DNA from: Paulinella micropora
Taxonomy: Eukaryota; Cercozoa; Imbricatea; Euglyphida; Paulinellidae
Assembly: GCA_019918135.1 (NCBI GenBank)
Contig: WBZZ01003686.1
Location: 155,001 to 180,000 of the forward strand
DNA: 25,000 bases
Direction: 5' to 3'
In this document: piece by piece, positions 1-8,675 of the stretch
Numbering within the stretch: the stretch's first letter is position 1
Layout of the letters: every line of letters starts with the position of its first letter
The notes under the pieces: generated by a model
The model's input: only the letters and a program-made list of their open reading frames with translations
The model's database searches: none
Told to the model about the DNA's origin: nothing
Program-made: the position numbers and the translations under genes

Positions 1-174
1 CTCCTCTTGCTGCTCCTCCTCCTGCTGCTCCTCCTCCTGCTCCTCTTGCTCCTTCTGCTCCTCTCCTTTTGATTTTTCTTCTTCTTCCTCGTCTTCCTCT
101 TCTTTCCCTTCTTTTCCTTCTTTTCCTCCTCTTCCTCCTCTTCCTCCTCCTCCTCCTCCTCCTACTACTACTAC

Positions 175-206
<32 letters not shown>

Positions 207-293
207 CTTCTTCTTCTTCTTCTTCTTCTTCTTCTTCTTCTTCGTCTTCCACTGCATCAACTACTACTACTTCTACTTCTACTACTACTACTT

Positions 294-331
<38 letters not shown>

Positions 332-350
332 GCTACTACTTCTGCTACTG

Positions 351-390
<40 letters not shown>

Positions 391-588
391 CACCACCACC
401 ACTACCACTTTCACTTCTACTACTACCACCATCACTACCACTACTGCTGCTGCTGTTTTTGCTGCTGCTGCCACCTTTCCATATCCTGCATCGTCCTCCC
501 TTTTCTTCTTCTCCTCCTTCTTCTTCTTTTACTTTTTCTTCCTCTGCTCCTTCTTCTTTTTCGTCGTCTTCTTCCCCTTCTTTTCCTT

Positions 589-640
<52 letters not shown>

Positions 641-665
641 TAGCACTACTGCTGCTGCTGTATAA
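1..665. repeat. Compound triplet-repeat microsatellite (CTC/TTC/CTA/CAC)
   Basis: The top strand is almost entirely C, T and triplet-phased A. It has CTC/CTT-rich blocks, a pure TTC run at about 177-243, CTA runs at about 292-382 and 588-632, and a CAC run at about 380-402. Both strands are open for long stretches (poly-Leu/Thr on the top, poly-Ser/Gly/Val on the bottom) only because the period is three, so these frames are not evidence of a gene. The repeat may continue left of the window. Confidence 0.95.
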
Positions 666-1607
666 GAGAATACTTGCTATAAATTGAATTACAAATAATC
701 ATCAGTGTTAATTAATAATATTTTTCTTTTAGTACGGCCGTGAATATAATCAGTCATTATGTTTAAAGTTAGAATTATCAAGTTGTAGTATGATTATATT
801 TTACTTTTGCCTAGCGGCAGCGGGTGGTGTAGGATGCCACTTTCCACTTTATGGCACTTACAGTAATTTTACCGCAAACACTATAGTTTTAATAACCAAA
901 AAAATATCAGTGTCAATATATTTTTTGATACAGTGGAAACAAGAGGTTCCTTTAAATTCTAATGCATTTACTTTAAGCGCGACCTCGACCTAAGTCACTA
1001 AATTTCGTCGTGTGTATTATGGGTGGTGGGAAGTGTGGCAGGGGGAAGAAGTAGTGGTGAAAGTTTGGAGCGGGAGGAGCGATAGCATATTTCGTATATA
1101 TCGAGCGTTACGCGACAACTTAATCGCATTATCAACATAGAACTAACGGGCACAGTGGATGACTATTTATATTTACTAGGGCCGTTAGTAGTAACTTTTA
1201 TAAGTGGGAAAGTATTGAAGTTTATTCGTATAGTCGAATGGCCGTAGTTCTGGCCTGTTAATAAGTGTAACGGACGTAATGAACGTTGTTGCCAGGCATT
1301 GAGAATTTGACAATACTACTAATCATTGAGTGACAGTTTGTAGGCGCAGATAGGTAAATATGTGCTACTTTATTCAATAAGAGATTGTTCCTATTAATAA
1401 CACTCTTAACCGGATAATGATAATATTACTAAAAAGGTCCGTTACCCTTTTTAGGTCAGAATATATTATCGTTAGACCGGACAACGGGAATCGGCTGGTG
1501 TTTGCCTTGGTTGTTTTTGGGCTTCGCTAGTCTCCCACATTTTCCCACCATTTTTGATCTTTATTTATCATACTATAAGTGAAGAAGATTGGGTTACTGT
1601 CGAAGTT

Positions 1608-1661
1608 GTTGAATTTGGTTGAGTAAAAGGATAGGTTGAATTTGGTTGAGTAAAAGGATAG
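1608..1661. repeat. 27-bp perfect tandem duplication
   Basis: Two consecutive identical 27-bp units (1608-1634 and 1635-1661), each starting GTTGAATTTGG. A 77-codon minus-strand frame crosses them and repeats nine residues as a consequence, but nothing else supports that frame as a gene. Confidence 0.95.
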
Positions 1662-2521
1662 GTATCAATAAATATATTCTTTTGACATCGAACCGGCAAA
1701 AGTGGAGTCCCATACCTGTTTTTTCTTTTACGCCAAGTTTGAGACTTCGCTATCCCTATTCTTTGCAACGTATAAATAAGGAGAAAGGATCCATTACACA
1801 AGATAGATAGAGGAATACGGGGAGGAGAGGACGTGTGTGTTCTGTTCCTATTTGCTCATTTTCTGCCTATTTTAAAGGCAGGAACGTGTGGCAAACAGAC
1901 ACGTACGACTCAATCTCTGTTGACACCTATACACACCCTCCCACTATCTCCTCCTCCCGCACAATACAACCAATCGTATACATAGTGTGAGGACATAACA
2001 GAGATAGGAGAGAAGGGTAGAGTGTAGGTAGTTGGGTGGCAAGGGGAGCAAACGTATACGACAGTAACGAACTCCCACACACACACCTACAAACCGCGTC
2101 ATATCCTCTATCGATCACCCAAAACAGACTGCACAGACAATCAATTTTGTCTTTCAACAACAACACTCACTGGTTCTGTCATTTCGTGCCCACTTCCAAG
2201 CATCCAAAGTGCACAAGGGAGTAGAGAGCAGACATAGACATACAGAAAACAGAAAACGAGGGCTGTGCACCAAAGTCTGATTGTGCAAACTAGCTCATAC
2301 TCAGCCCCTCCATTGCAGCCAATTTGCAGGGAGTAGGGAAGCTAGTTAGTGGGAATATACGCCAAGACAAGAGGAGATAGAGTGACGTCAACCAGACGTT
2401 TCATTTGTTCATTTTTGGCGATTCCAATTTCGCAAGGTGTGAGGTTCCCCTACCAAAGGGGGGTGAGTAATCTCAAACCTTTCTACACGCATCCTATCAC
2501 TTGCTTACACACGCACAGCGG

Positions 2522-2552
<31 letters not shown>
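2522..2552 (+). repeat. Homopolymer of 31 A
   Basis: Uninterrupted A run followed by an A-rich CAATAATAACAACAACTG stretch. It could be the tail of a retroposed copy or simple slippage. I see no target duplication or coding sequence attached to its left side, so its origin is open. Confidence 0.9.
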
Positions 2553-2553
<1 letters not shown>

Positions 2554-2791
2554 AATAATAACAACAACTGTCTCTATACAGACAACGAACGAACCAACAC
2601 CTACCGACCAAGCCACACGCTGCTTAAATATCAAGACGGCCAACAGCTGACGTCTTGCACAAAAATAAGCTGTGGACACTCCAAACAAGACGTCTGCCAG
2701 AAGACGCCTTGTCCCCCACACTGACACTTCGCCACCAATTCGTGCACGGCGTATCCCCAAAAGGAAACGACCCCAAGTGAACGAACCCATA

Positions 2792-4419
2792 ATGGCTGGT
2801 ATGTGGGACTCGCCCACACAAGAGGCTGATCGATCAGCTATGGACAATCAAGGTCAAGCTGACGACACGAACACTGGGGCTGGTCCCTTCCAGACACCCG
2901 TGCCGAATCGTGCCGATATATTCGGTCGTGATGCCAAAAATGCTGCACCTATCCCACAGTCGCCATGGAGAGACGCTGGGGGCGCATTGATCTTGATCCG
3001 AACCACAATCCCTGTCATCCCTGTCCCTCAGACTAGTTTGGACATGACGGGACCCACGGGATGGCCAGCATCCCCAGTTGACCCTGCGAACCAGTACCAT
3101 TTCCCTCTCGCAGCCCCTCATATCCATAACAATATGTATGGGGACATCAACCATTGGACCAGAGCAACCATGGTGGTGGAGGGAAAAGACAAGGTGCTTG
3201 GTTTAATGTCCACTAACCCACGGTTCATAGAACCCAAATTGATAGTGGACCTTATAACACTTTGGGAGGACTTATGTATGTGTCGCGACAGGCTTCTCGA
3301 TGAGGCTTGGCAAACATACCACCAACAAGTCCCACGCCTAAGGCAAACACTCACTTGCAGCAAATACGCTAGTGAACAAGCAGCCATCATCACTGCCGTA
3401 ACTGCACCTGATGCCGCTGGCGCGGACACTCTGTATTGGCCCGATGCCAACTATTTAAACCGTGTCCAGGCCAGCCTCACGACAAGGGCCGTAGTCACCC
3501 TCAAAGGACTCGAGAACGTCACTGGGATGTGGGAACGTGTTTTGATGGAACAAAAACACTGGCGGGATGCCATAATCCCACCGACCTCCCCAGCCTATGA
3601 GGACCTCGTGTTTTTCCTTGACGCGGTGGAAACCCCGACTGACCCTTTCGCCAAGGTATCATTGTTCCTAACCTGGCTTAAGATCCGAACCACTCCCGCG
3701 ACACTCCTTGACCTGTCTGACGAGGAGACCACAGTACCAGTGGCCCCTCATCCGGCGGCTACCCTCTATGTAACCAACTACCTCACTGTGGTAGATCTCA
3801 TCCTCCAAGCCATTTCCGATTGCCTGCGGATCCAAATAGCCGTACATGCAGTGGGTGACGATCGCATTGCCTCCACACCGGGGGGTAGCTCGATAATCAC
3901 TTTTCGTCGTGTATCAAGTCGACGGAATATGGTGGATAAAAACATAGATAGGGATGCACCCATCGAACGCCATCGCCACCTAAGACAAAGACTGAAGACG
4001 CCAGTCATAAACGGGTGGACGCGGCGTTACGAGCCGTTCGTGACCATGTCAACTTTGACTTTGCAGCACACACGCAAAGTGCGAGACTCCCGTATCGAGA
4101 GGGCCTTAAGCTCCTAATGGCTTATGCTGCCCTGGATCGGATCGTGGCCAGTCACGCACTTACGGTAGCCGATGTGAAGCAACTGCTGAACAGTCTTGTG
4201 GGTGGGTGGCCATCCCAGACGCTACTCACCACGGACTGGCCTACTTGGCAGATGACTGGCGAGACTGTGTGGGGCAGGGGAAACTCACACTCGACCAGCT
4301 CCCACACTACATGCTCCGCCAGTTCATATCCGCGGCAGATTGGGGCTACATTATGCTCCCCCATATTGCTGTCGACCTGGTCCAGGACGCCGCCAGGCGG
4401 ATGTGGGAAGACGATGTGG
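2792..4419 (+). pseudogene. Unrecognised gag-like protein, N-terminal half (split by copia insertion)
   Basis: The first ATG of the open frame is at 2792 (MAGMWDSP...). The frame is open from just after a TAA at 2666, but 2672 is only GTG, so I prefer the ATG. The product has a polar, Pro/Gln-rich N-terminus followed by a helical, Leu/Ala-rich region, roughly like a retroelement gag or capsid, but I recognise no family. Reading continues only with two -1 frame changes, one between about 3950 and 3990 and one in the G-rich stretch near 4195-4212. Each equals one missing base. At 4419 the codons for ...WEDD-V-A run into the LTR of a copia element; the same frame resumes at 11975. With both halves together the protein would be about 950-1000 residues. 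Gag of a non-autonomous or decayed element, or a host gene, are both possible. Confidence 0.6.
4415..4419. repeat. Target-site duplication, left copy (TGTGG)
   Basis: TGTGG immediately precedes the left LTR and recurs right after the right LTR at 11974-11978. Because the LTR edge also reads CAA, the shared flank can be read as up to 8 bp (TGTGGCAA). Five bp is the usual length for Ty1/copia. Confidence 0.85.
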
Positions 4420-4733
4420 CAAAGTAATCTATCACTCAAACGCAGAGTTTAGGGAAGCTACCCCGCTAAGGGTATAGCCTGATAACCGAAGAAAAGACTT
4501 TTAATGACTTTGGGGCACACAAATTTATGATGTTATGACCTTTACAGAATGGTAATACTCATTTGATTCTAGGCATTCCAGACTATGATTCGCGAATACT
4601 CTAGAAAGTGTCCTTGTCAGTAATAAAGGTATTAATAACTGTCCGGCCTATGAACCTGCCTATGACTAAGACTATCCAAATTACCGGTAAATTGTCTAGG
4701 TGGAGTAACGGGTATTAGTAGTACATTACAACG
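4420..4733 (-). repeat. Copia 3' LTR
   Basis: 314 bp, identical at every position to 11660-11973. In element sense it starts CGTTGTAATG and ends GATTACTTTG, so the usual TG...CA ends are not present at the maximal shared boundary. The exact ends are uncertain by one to three bases because of the shared CAA at the edge. Confidence 0.95.
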
Positions 4734-4743
4734 CTCCCCCTTA
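4734..4743 (-). other. Polypurine tract of the copia element
   Basis: On the minus strand the bases TAAGGGGGAG lie directly before the 3' LTR, the expected place for the plus-strand DNA primer. Assigned by position and composition. Confidence 0.7.
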
Positions 4744-5177
4744 GTCGCAAGTCATAGGCTATATTAGTGTGTAAATATAAAAAAATAGTGTTGAGGATCA
4801 GTTATGGGTTACCCGAAGGTTAAATATCAACTCCCATTTACATCACATCCTCTATGTATGTATATATGTGTAGTCAAGCAGTAACATGTATGAAGTATTT
4901 ATGTGTTCAAAAATTTGCAAGCGCTTCCCGTAGAGGGTAGCAAAATAAAAAAAAATTTAGATTTCCTATTCTAGGACAGAAAGAATGATAGAAACAATTT
5001 AAATTGCTAAGTTAGCCAGGGAAAGCCTCGCGGCTGCCGGCCTCGCGTGGCAGTCGGCTACCCAGCCTCGGCTCGACGGCTCTTGACCCCTGCGCAAAAC
5101 AAAGCTGCTGCAACAAGCAACAAACTGCACAAAATACTCAAAGCAAATATAGGTGAGTGGACACGCAAATCCCGAAA
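4744..5177 (-). other. Copia 3' untranslated region
   Basis: About 430 bp between the last in-frame stop of the polyprotein (TAA, 5178-5180) and the polypurine tract. It includes a GC-rich island at about 5023-5100 in otherwise AT-rich sequence. I found no coding motif on either strand. Confidence 0.6.
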
Positions 5178-5368
5178 TTACTTGAGCTTTACCGTAAATT
5201 TGTTAAGTAAATACTCGAATTGTTCTTTCGGTAAATATTTTGTCATTACATCACCTATCTGCTTCTTCGTACCTACTTTTACAAACTTAATCTCACCGTC
5301 TCTCTGTAGGTGGTGCATAAAGTGTAATTCTAAAGGTAAGTGTTTAGTTCTATTACTTGACCCCTCTC
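5178..5368 (-). CDS. Copia RNase H C-terminus (displaced frame)
   Basis: After the frame used by 5330-6370 hits a stop at 5330, the -1 frame carries the normal end of a copia RNase H. It has an RTKH motif, a downstream HF, a GEIKFVKV strand and a GDVMTKYLP motif equivalent to the common LADILTKPL, and ends with TAA at 5178-5180. The crossover lies near a run of four G (minus strand; 5361-5364). This shows that the C-terminus is conserved and only the frame is broken. Confidence 0.8.
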
Positions 5369-6370
5369 TGCCGCTAAGACTGTTTGAGAGTTATCCTCGA
5401 ATAATTCTATCGGGCTCTTTTGGGCTATGTTTAGTTCTTGTGTAATGTGTTTTAGTAAAGGTCCCTCTCTAATGCACTCAGTTGCTGCAAATATTTCAGC
5501 ATCATTGGAACTCAGGGCGATGCGACTCTGTCGCTTTGATAACCATGCAACTGGATCGCTGCCCCATAGGATCACGAATCCAGTGCGGGACTTCCCTGTT
5601 TTCTTACAAACTTTGTGAGCCGCGTCGGGCCACATGGAAAGTTTTGGATAGGTTTGCCCTTCTTGCTCTGACTTAGGCTCATGGTAAGCTAAACCTCGAT
5701 AAGAGTTAACTAAATAACGAAAGATTCTGCCTAACATCGCATAAGTTATTCCCTTATCGATAGTTTGCATGACACTTGCCGAATTTAGTGCTTGTTCTAT
5801 ATCGGGTCTTGTCATCTTTGCGAGAAATAGCAAACGACCAACTAGACTAGGAATTGAAAATTTTCGCAAGCTAGCTGATTCCGACATCGGTTCCGTGAAA
5901 TGTTCTTGCGCTGGAGTACTAACGGGTTTAGCAGAATCGTAGCCTACCTCTTTTAGTATCTGCTGCTGATATTTTCGCTGATGCAAAATTATTTTCCCGT
6001 TCGATTGCTCTATCTCTATTCCTTTGAATTCACGGGCAATACCGAGTCTTTTGAGCGGGAAATGTTTTTCTAATGCGGACGCAAAACGCTCATATGCTTG
6101 TTTGTTTGGTGCGGTGAACAACAAGTCATCAACATGAAATATCCCTACTATCGCCTCTCTCAAAGCTTTATCATTTTCTACAAACATACATAAGTCTGAA
6201 TCTAGCAACCTAAAACCTAGCTCCTCTAACTTGGGTGCTAACATCTCATACCATCTTCTTCCTGCCTGTGGTGCACCATATAAAGCACCATCTATACGCC
6301 ATATCATCCCCTCATGCCCTTCTCTGTCTACACTCTCTGGCGCAAATGCATAAACAGGGTCATACGAGCA
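5330..6370 (-). CDS. Copia reverse transcriptase (C-terminal half) and RNase H
   Basis: This frame carries the second half of the copia RT (RVT_2 family): ALYGAPQAGRRWY, then the catalytic FHVDD box (6125-6139), then an LGIAREF-like thumb region. RNase H follows, with WPDAA, an SSNDAEIFAA box and EDNSQ, so the three acidic catalytic residues appear intact. The ATG at 6307 is internal. Coding similarity extends upstream to about 6370, where the frame must join the preceding one by a -1 change around 6355-6375. It would convert element RNA to cDNA inside the virus-like particle. It ends early at 5330, with the rest of RNase H in another frame. Confidence 0.9.
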   Translation of the reverse strand, partial: CSYDPVYAFAPESVDREGHEGMIWRIDGALYGAPQAGRRWYEMLAPKLEELGFRLLDSDLCMFVENDKALREAIVGIFHVDDLLFTAPNKQAYERFASALEKHFPLKRLGIAREFKGIEIEQSNGKIILHQRKYQQQILKEVGYDSAKPVSTPAQEHFTEPMSESASLRKFSIPSLVGRLLFLAKMTRPDIEQALNSASVMQTIDKGITYAMLGRIFRYLVNSYRGLAYHEPKSEQEGQTYPKLSMWPDAAHKVCKKTGKSRTGFVILWGSDPVAWLSKRQSRIALSSNDAEIFAATECIREGPLLKHITQELNIAQKSPIELFEDNSQTVLAAERGQVIELNTYL

Positions 6371-8091
6371 TTTAGGTATGCATTTTTAAAATCTATGCCG
6401 TATAGTTTGTGTTTGTGCCAGGCAGCTAGTTTGGCGAGAAATAAAAGTGAATGGTGCGCGGCGCAAGGAACAAAGAGCTGATCTGGGTTATAGCTAACAC
6501 CGGGTTCTAACATATCTCCCCTTAAAGCTAAACGAGACTTTATGAACTTTTTCCCGTTCTCATCTAACTTTACTTTGTGAACCCATGTCAATCTAACTAT
6601 CTTACTAACCCCTGCCTTGCTTGCCTCCTTATGGGGTACCCATGTGTATGTGTTAAAGGATTGAAGAGCTTTTAGCTCTGTTTTCATACCCTCTAAAACA
6701 TCTTTAGCTGTCAAACCTTCCTCTATGACATCTTTGGGTACTCTGATATCTACATACAAATAAAAATCACGAATCTCATCTGCCACCATACGATCATCGC
6801 ATAAAAACATATTGGCGGGACTTTGTAACGGGTATTCGGGGTCTTTCACGGAGTATTTGAGGATTTCCGAATTCAGCATCCGTTCTTCTTCGTCTTCAAA
6901 CTTAACTATGTGGGTGGGCTGAGGTCTGTCTCTTACTACGAGTCTATCTCTGGGGTCACTCACTCTGCTGACTACCCCTACTCGTACTATGCTCTCCCAT
7001 CCCTCACCGTACTTTTTCTTCGCCCATCCATCTCCCCATGCACGCGCGGGCAATCTTACTACCTTACCTATTAGCTCTTGAGCCTCGCTCTTTTCTCTCT
7101 TGGGATCATTGCTAGGGGTAAATCTCTCTACTGCCTTGCGCTGCCTTTTACCGGGGATTATGTTACTCTCCGTTACTCTCTGACTCTGCTCCCACGTTAA
7201 TCCCTTAGATGGTGGTGATTTTTCTTCGTATGCTCTTCTTTCATGTATTTTTAGTGGATCTGTTGGATCTTGTTCATTCGTATACTCTTGTGGCTTGATC
7301 TTGTGCTCTGGGGGTAATTGTTGTGGATAATGTGGCTCTGGACTTGTGTGTAGGCGTGTATGTTTGTGATCAAATGTATTCTTCTCCACATGCTCATTTT
7401 CATGCTCATTCTCATTCGCATCGATATCAACATTCTCTGTCTCCCCCTCAACTTCATCAAAGTGTGTTGTTGGGTGGTCGTTGTTGACGTTGTGCGGTGA
7501 CTTAGGTGATTGAGGTGGTGATTGGGGTGGTGATTGGGTTGGTGACGCTTGTGGAGATGTGTGTGGTTGCTCGCTCTCATTCTCATTCTCCCCCTCAGAG
7601 TCATCATTATCCCACGACACTAGTTTAGGAGGATGAGCTTGTTTACCGATTTTGTGAATATTAAATCTCACATCTCTCACTCCGGAAATTATCTTCTTAC
7701 CATCCCATACGCGGTATAGTTCCCGAAATAGATCATATCCTACTAGCATCACCTTTTTCCCTCTGTACTCTCCCTTCCGCACTTTAGTCTTAGATATATG
7801 TAACACACCCATACATCCTATTGGTTTTAAATGAAAGAATGTTGGTTTTCTACCTAACAGCTGCTCATAAGGCGAAATTCCTTTGCGTTCCCCGTGAATT
7901 GCCGGTAGTATGTTGTGAATGGTTGTTGCTGCGTGTTCTAATTCTGCCCAGAATTGCGGCGGTAATTTAGCGTGATATCTCATTGCTCGTGCAGGCCCCG
8001 CCGTAATATCATTCACTTTTTCCGCAATAGGATTCCCGTCTTTATCGTTTGTCGCGGAGGTTTTCCAAATAAAGCGAATATTTTTCACCAC
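6328..8091 (-). CDS. Copia integrase C-terminal part, linker and RT N-terminal half
   Basis: The frame begins in the integrase core after the second catalytic Asp and contains the third acidic residue (NPIAEKVND, corresponding to NGVAERKNR in copia). It continues through LPPQFWAE, a TPYE-like SPYEQLLGRKP, and a long polar linker at about 7200-7620 rich in Ser, Pro, His, Asn and Glu. It then enters the copia RT N-terminus (WVHKVKLDENG, FIKSRLALRGD, YGIDFKNAYLNA). The GTG at 8091 is only the first alternative start after a TAA; in life this would be the middle of a polyprotein. It leaves frame at about 6355-6375, inside RT. Confidence 0.9.
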   Translation of the reverse strand: MVKNIRFIWKTSATNDKDGNPIAEKVNDITAGPARAMRYHAKLPPQFWAELEHAATTIHNILPAIHGERKGISPYEQLLGRKPTFFHLKPIGCMGVLHISKTKVRKGEYRGKKVMLVGYDLFRELYRVWDGKKIISGVRDVRFNIHKIGKQAHPPKLVSWDNDDSEGENENESEQPHTSPQASPTQSPPQSPPQSPKSPHNVNNDHPTTHFDEVEGETENVDIDANENEHENEHVEKNTFDHKHTRLHTSPEPHYPQQLPPEHKIKPQEYTNEQDPTDPLKIHERRAYEEKSPPSKGLTWEQSQRVTESNIIPGKRQRKAVERFTPSNDPKREKSEAQELIGKVVRLPARAWGDGWAKKKYGEGWESIVRVGVVSRVSDPRDRLVVRDRPQPTHIVKFEDEEERMLNSEILKYSVKDPEYPLQSPANMFLCDDRMVADEIRDFYLYVDIRVPKDVIEEGLTAKDVLEGMKTELKALQSFNTYTWVPHKEASKAGVSKIVRLTWVHKVKLDENGKKFIKSRLALRGDMLEPGVSYNPDQLFVPCAAHHSLLFLAKLAAWHKHKLYGIDFKNAYLNARMTLFMHLRQRV

Positions 8092-8675
8092 TTAATGACT
8101 TCCTCCGGAATATGGAATTCTTGATCTGCGCGAATTTCCTTTACTTTGTTTCCTGTCTGTCTCTCATAAAAGGCTACAGCTTGTTTTAAGCAATCTACAA
8201 ACTCATTCTTATGGGCTAAATAAAAGTCAAGAATGAACAGTGAGTAGTCGTCGGTGACCGAAAATTTATACCGTTTACCACCTATTGATCTACTTGCCCA
8301 CGGTCCTGATGTGTCTATGTGTAGAATTATACCTGGCTTTTGGGCTCTTTCTATTGTATTAACTGCAAAACGTGGCAAACGTTTAGACTTTCCTATCATG
8401 CAAGATTCGCAAAATCTCACATCGCTCTCGTCACCAACTAACTTAATGTTCAAAATTTTTGCCAATAGGCGCATCTTTGTTAACCCATAATGCCCACAGG
8501 CATAGTGAAAAAGCTTGATTCCTATCTTTCTAGGTTTGTCTGACTTTCTGGGGTAAGCTTCATATAATACTATATCTACGTGTAATTCTTTCTCTCTCTT
8601 ATTTACTTCATGCTTACTTGTCTCGTTTTTGTTCTCATTTGTGGGGCTTCCCTCCCCTTCTACCCCCTTGTTGCG
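8085..8675 (-). CDS. Copia integrase N-terminal zinc-binding domain and first core half
   Basis: In the frame open between a TGA at about 8676 and a TGA at 8085, the GAG-pre-integrase/HHCC zinc domain reads FHYACGHYG (H-x4-H), followed about 30 residues later by CESC. The catalytic core then starts with LHIDTSGPW (first Asp) and KEIRADQEF (second Asp). The frame overlaps the end of gag-PR by 16 nt (8660-8675) and the next frame by seven, so both joins need a -1 change. Integrase would insert the cDNA copy into the nuclear genome. Confidence 0.9.
   Translation of the reverse strand, partial: RNKGVEGEGSPTNENKNETSKHEVNKREKELHVDIVLYEAYPRKSDKPRKIGIKLFHYACGHYGLTKMRLLAKILNIKLVGDESDVRFCESCMIGKSKRLPRFAVNTIERAQKPGIILHIDTSGPWASRSIGGKRYKFSVTDDYSLFILDFYLAHKNEFVDCLKQAVAFYERQTGNKVKEIRADQEFHIPEEVIKW

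Larger units (their letters stand above)
666..2791. other. AT-rich intergenic stretch, no gene recognised
   Basis: Only short frames without recognisable composition or motifs occur here. The stretch holds a 27-bp tandem duplication (1608-1661) and an uninterrupted run of 31 A (2522-2552). It lies upstream of the plus-strand frame that begins at 2792 and so probably holds its promoter, but I could not identify a specific core element. Confidence 0.6.

Noticed and set aside
69..665. Long open frames for Leu/Thr-rich and Ser/Gly-rich proteins on both strands
   Set aside because: They come only from triplet-phased microsatellite sequence and have no complexity or flanking gene signals.
1608..1661. 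Two 27-bp repeats as a CRISPR-like array
   Set aside because: The copies are adjacent with no spacer and only two units; the context is eukaryotic.
2522..2552. A31 run as the tail of a LINE or SINE
   Set aside because: No RT, internal promoter boxes or target duplication could be seen on the side that should hold the element.
790..2558. Several 60-80-codon frames in the left intergenic region
   Set aside because: No motif, no consistent start context, and one is explained by the 27-bp repeat. Length is within chance for this AT content.
2672..2791. Start of the plus-strand frame at 2672
   Set aside because: The codon is GTG, which is not a normal start in a eukaryotic nuclear gene. The first ATG is at 2792.
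8083..8094. Programmed frameshift at the second copia break
   Set aside because: The two frames overlap by only seven bases (GTGGTGA) with no slippery heptamer, and the break lies inside the integrase core, where a regulated shift makes no sense.
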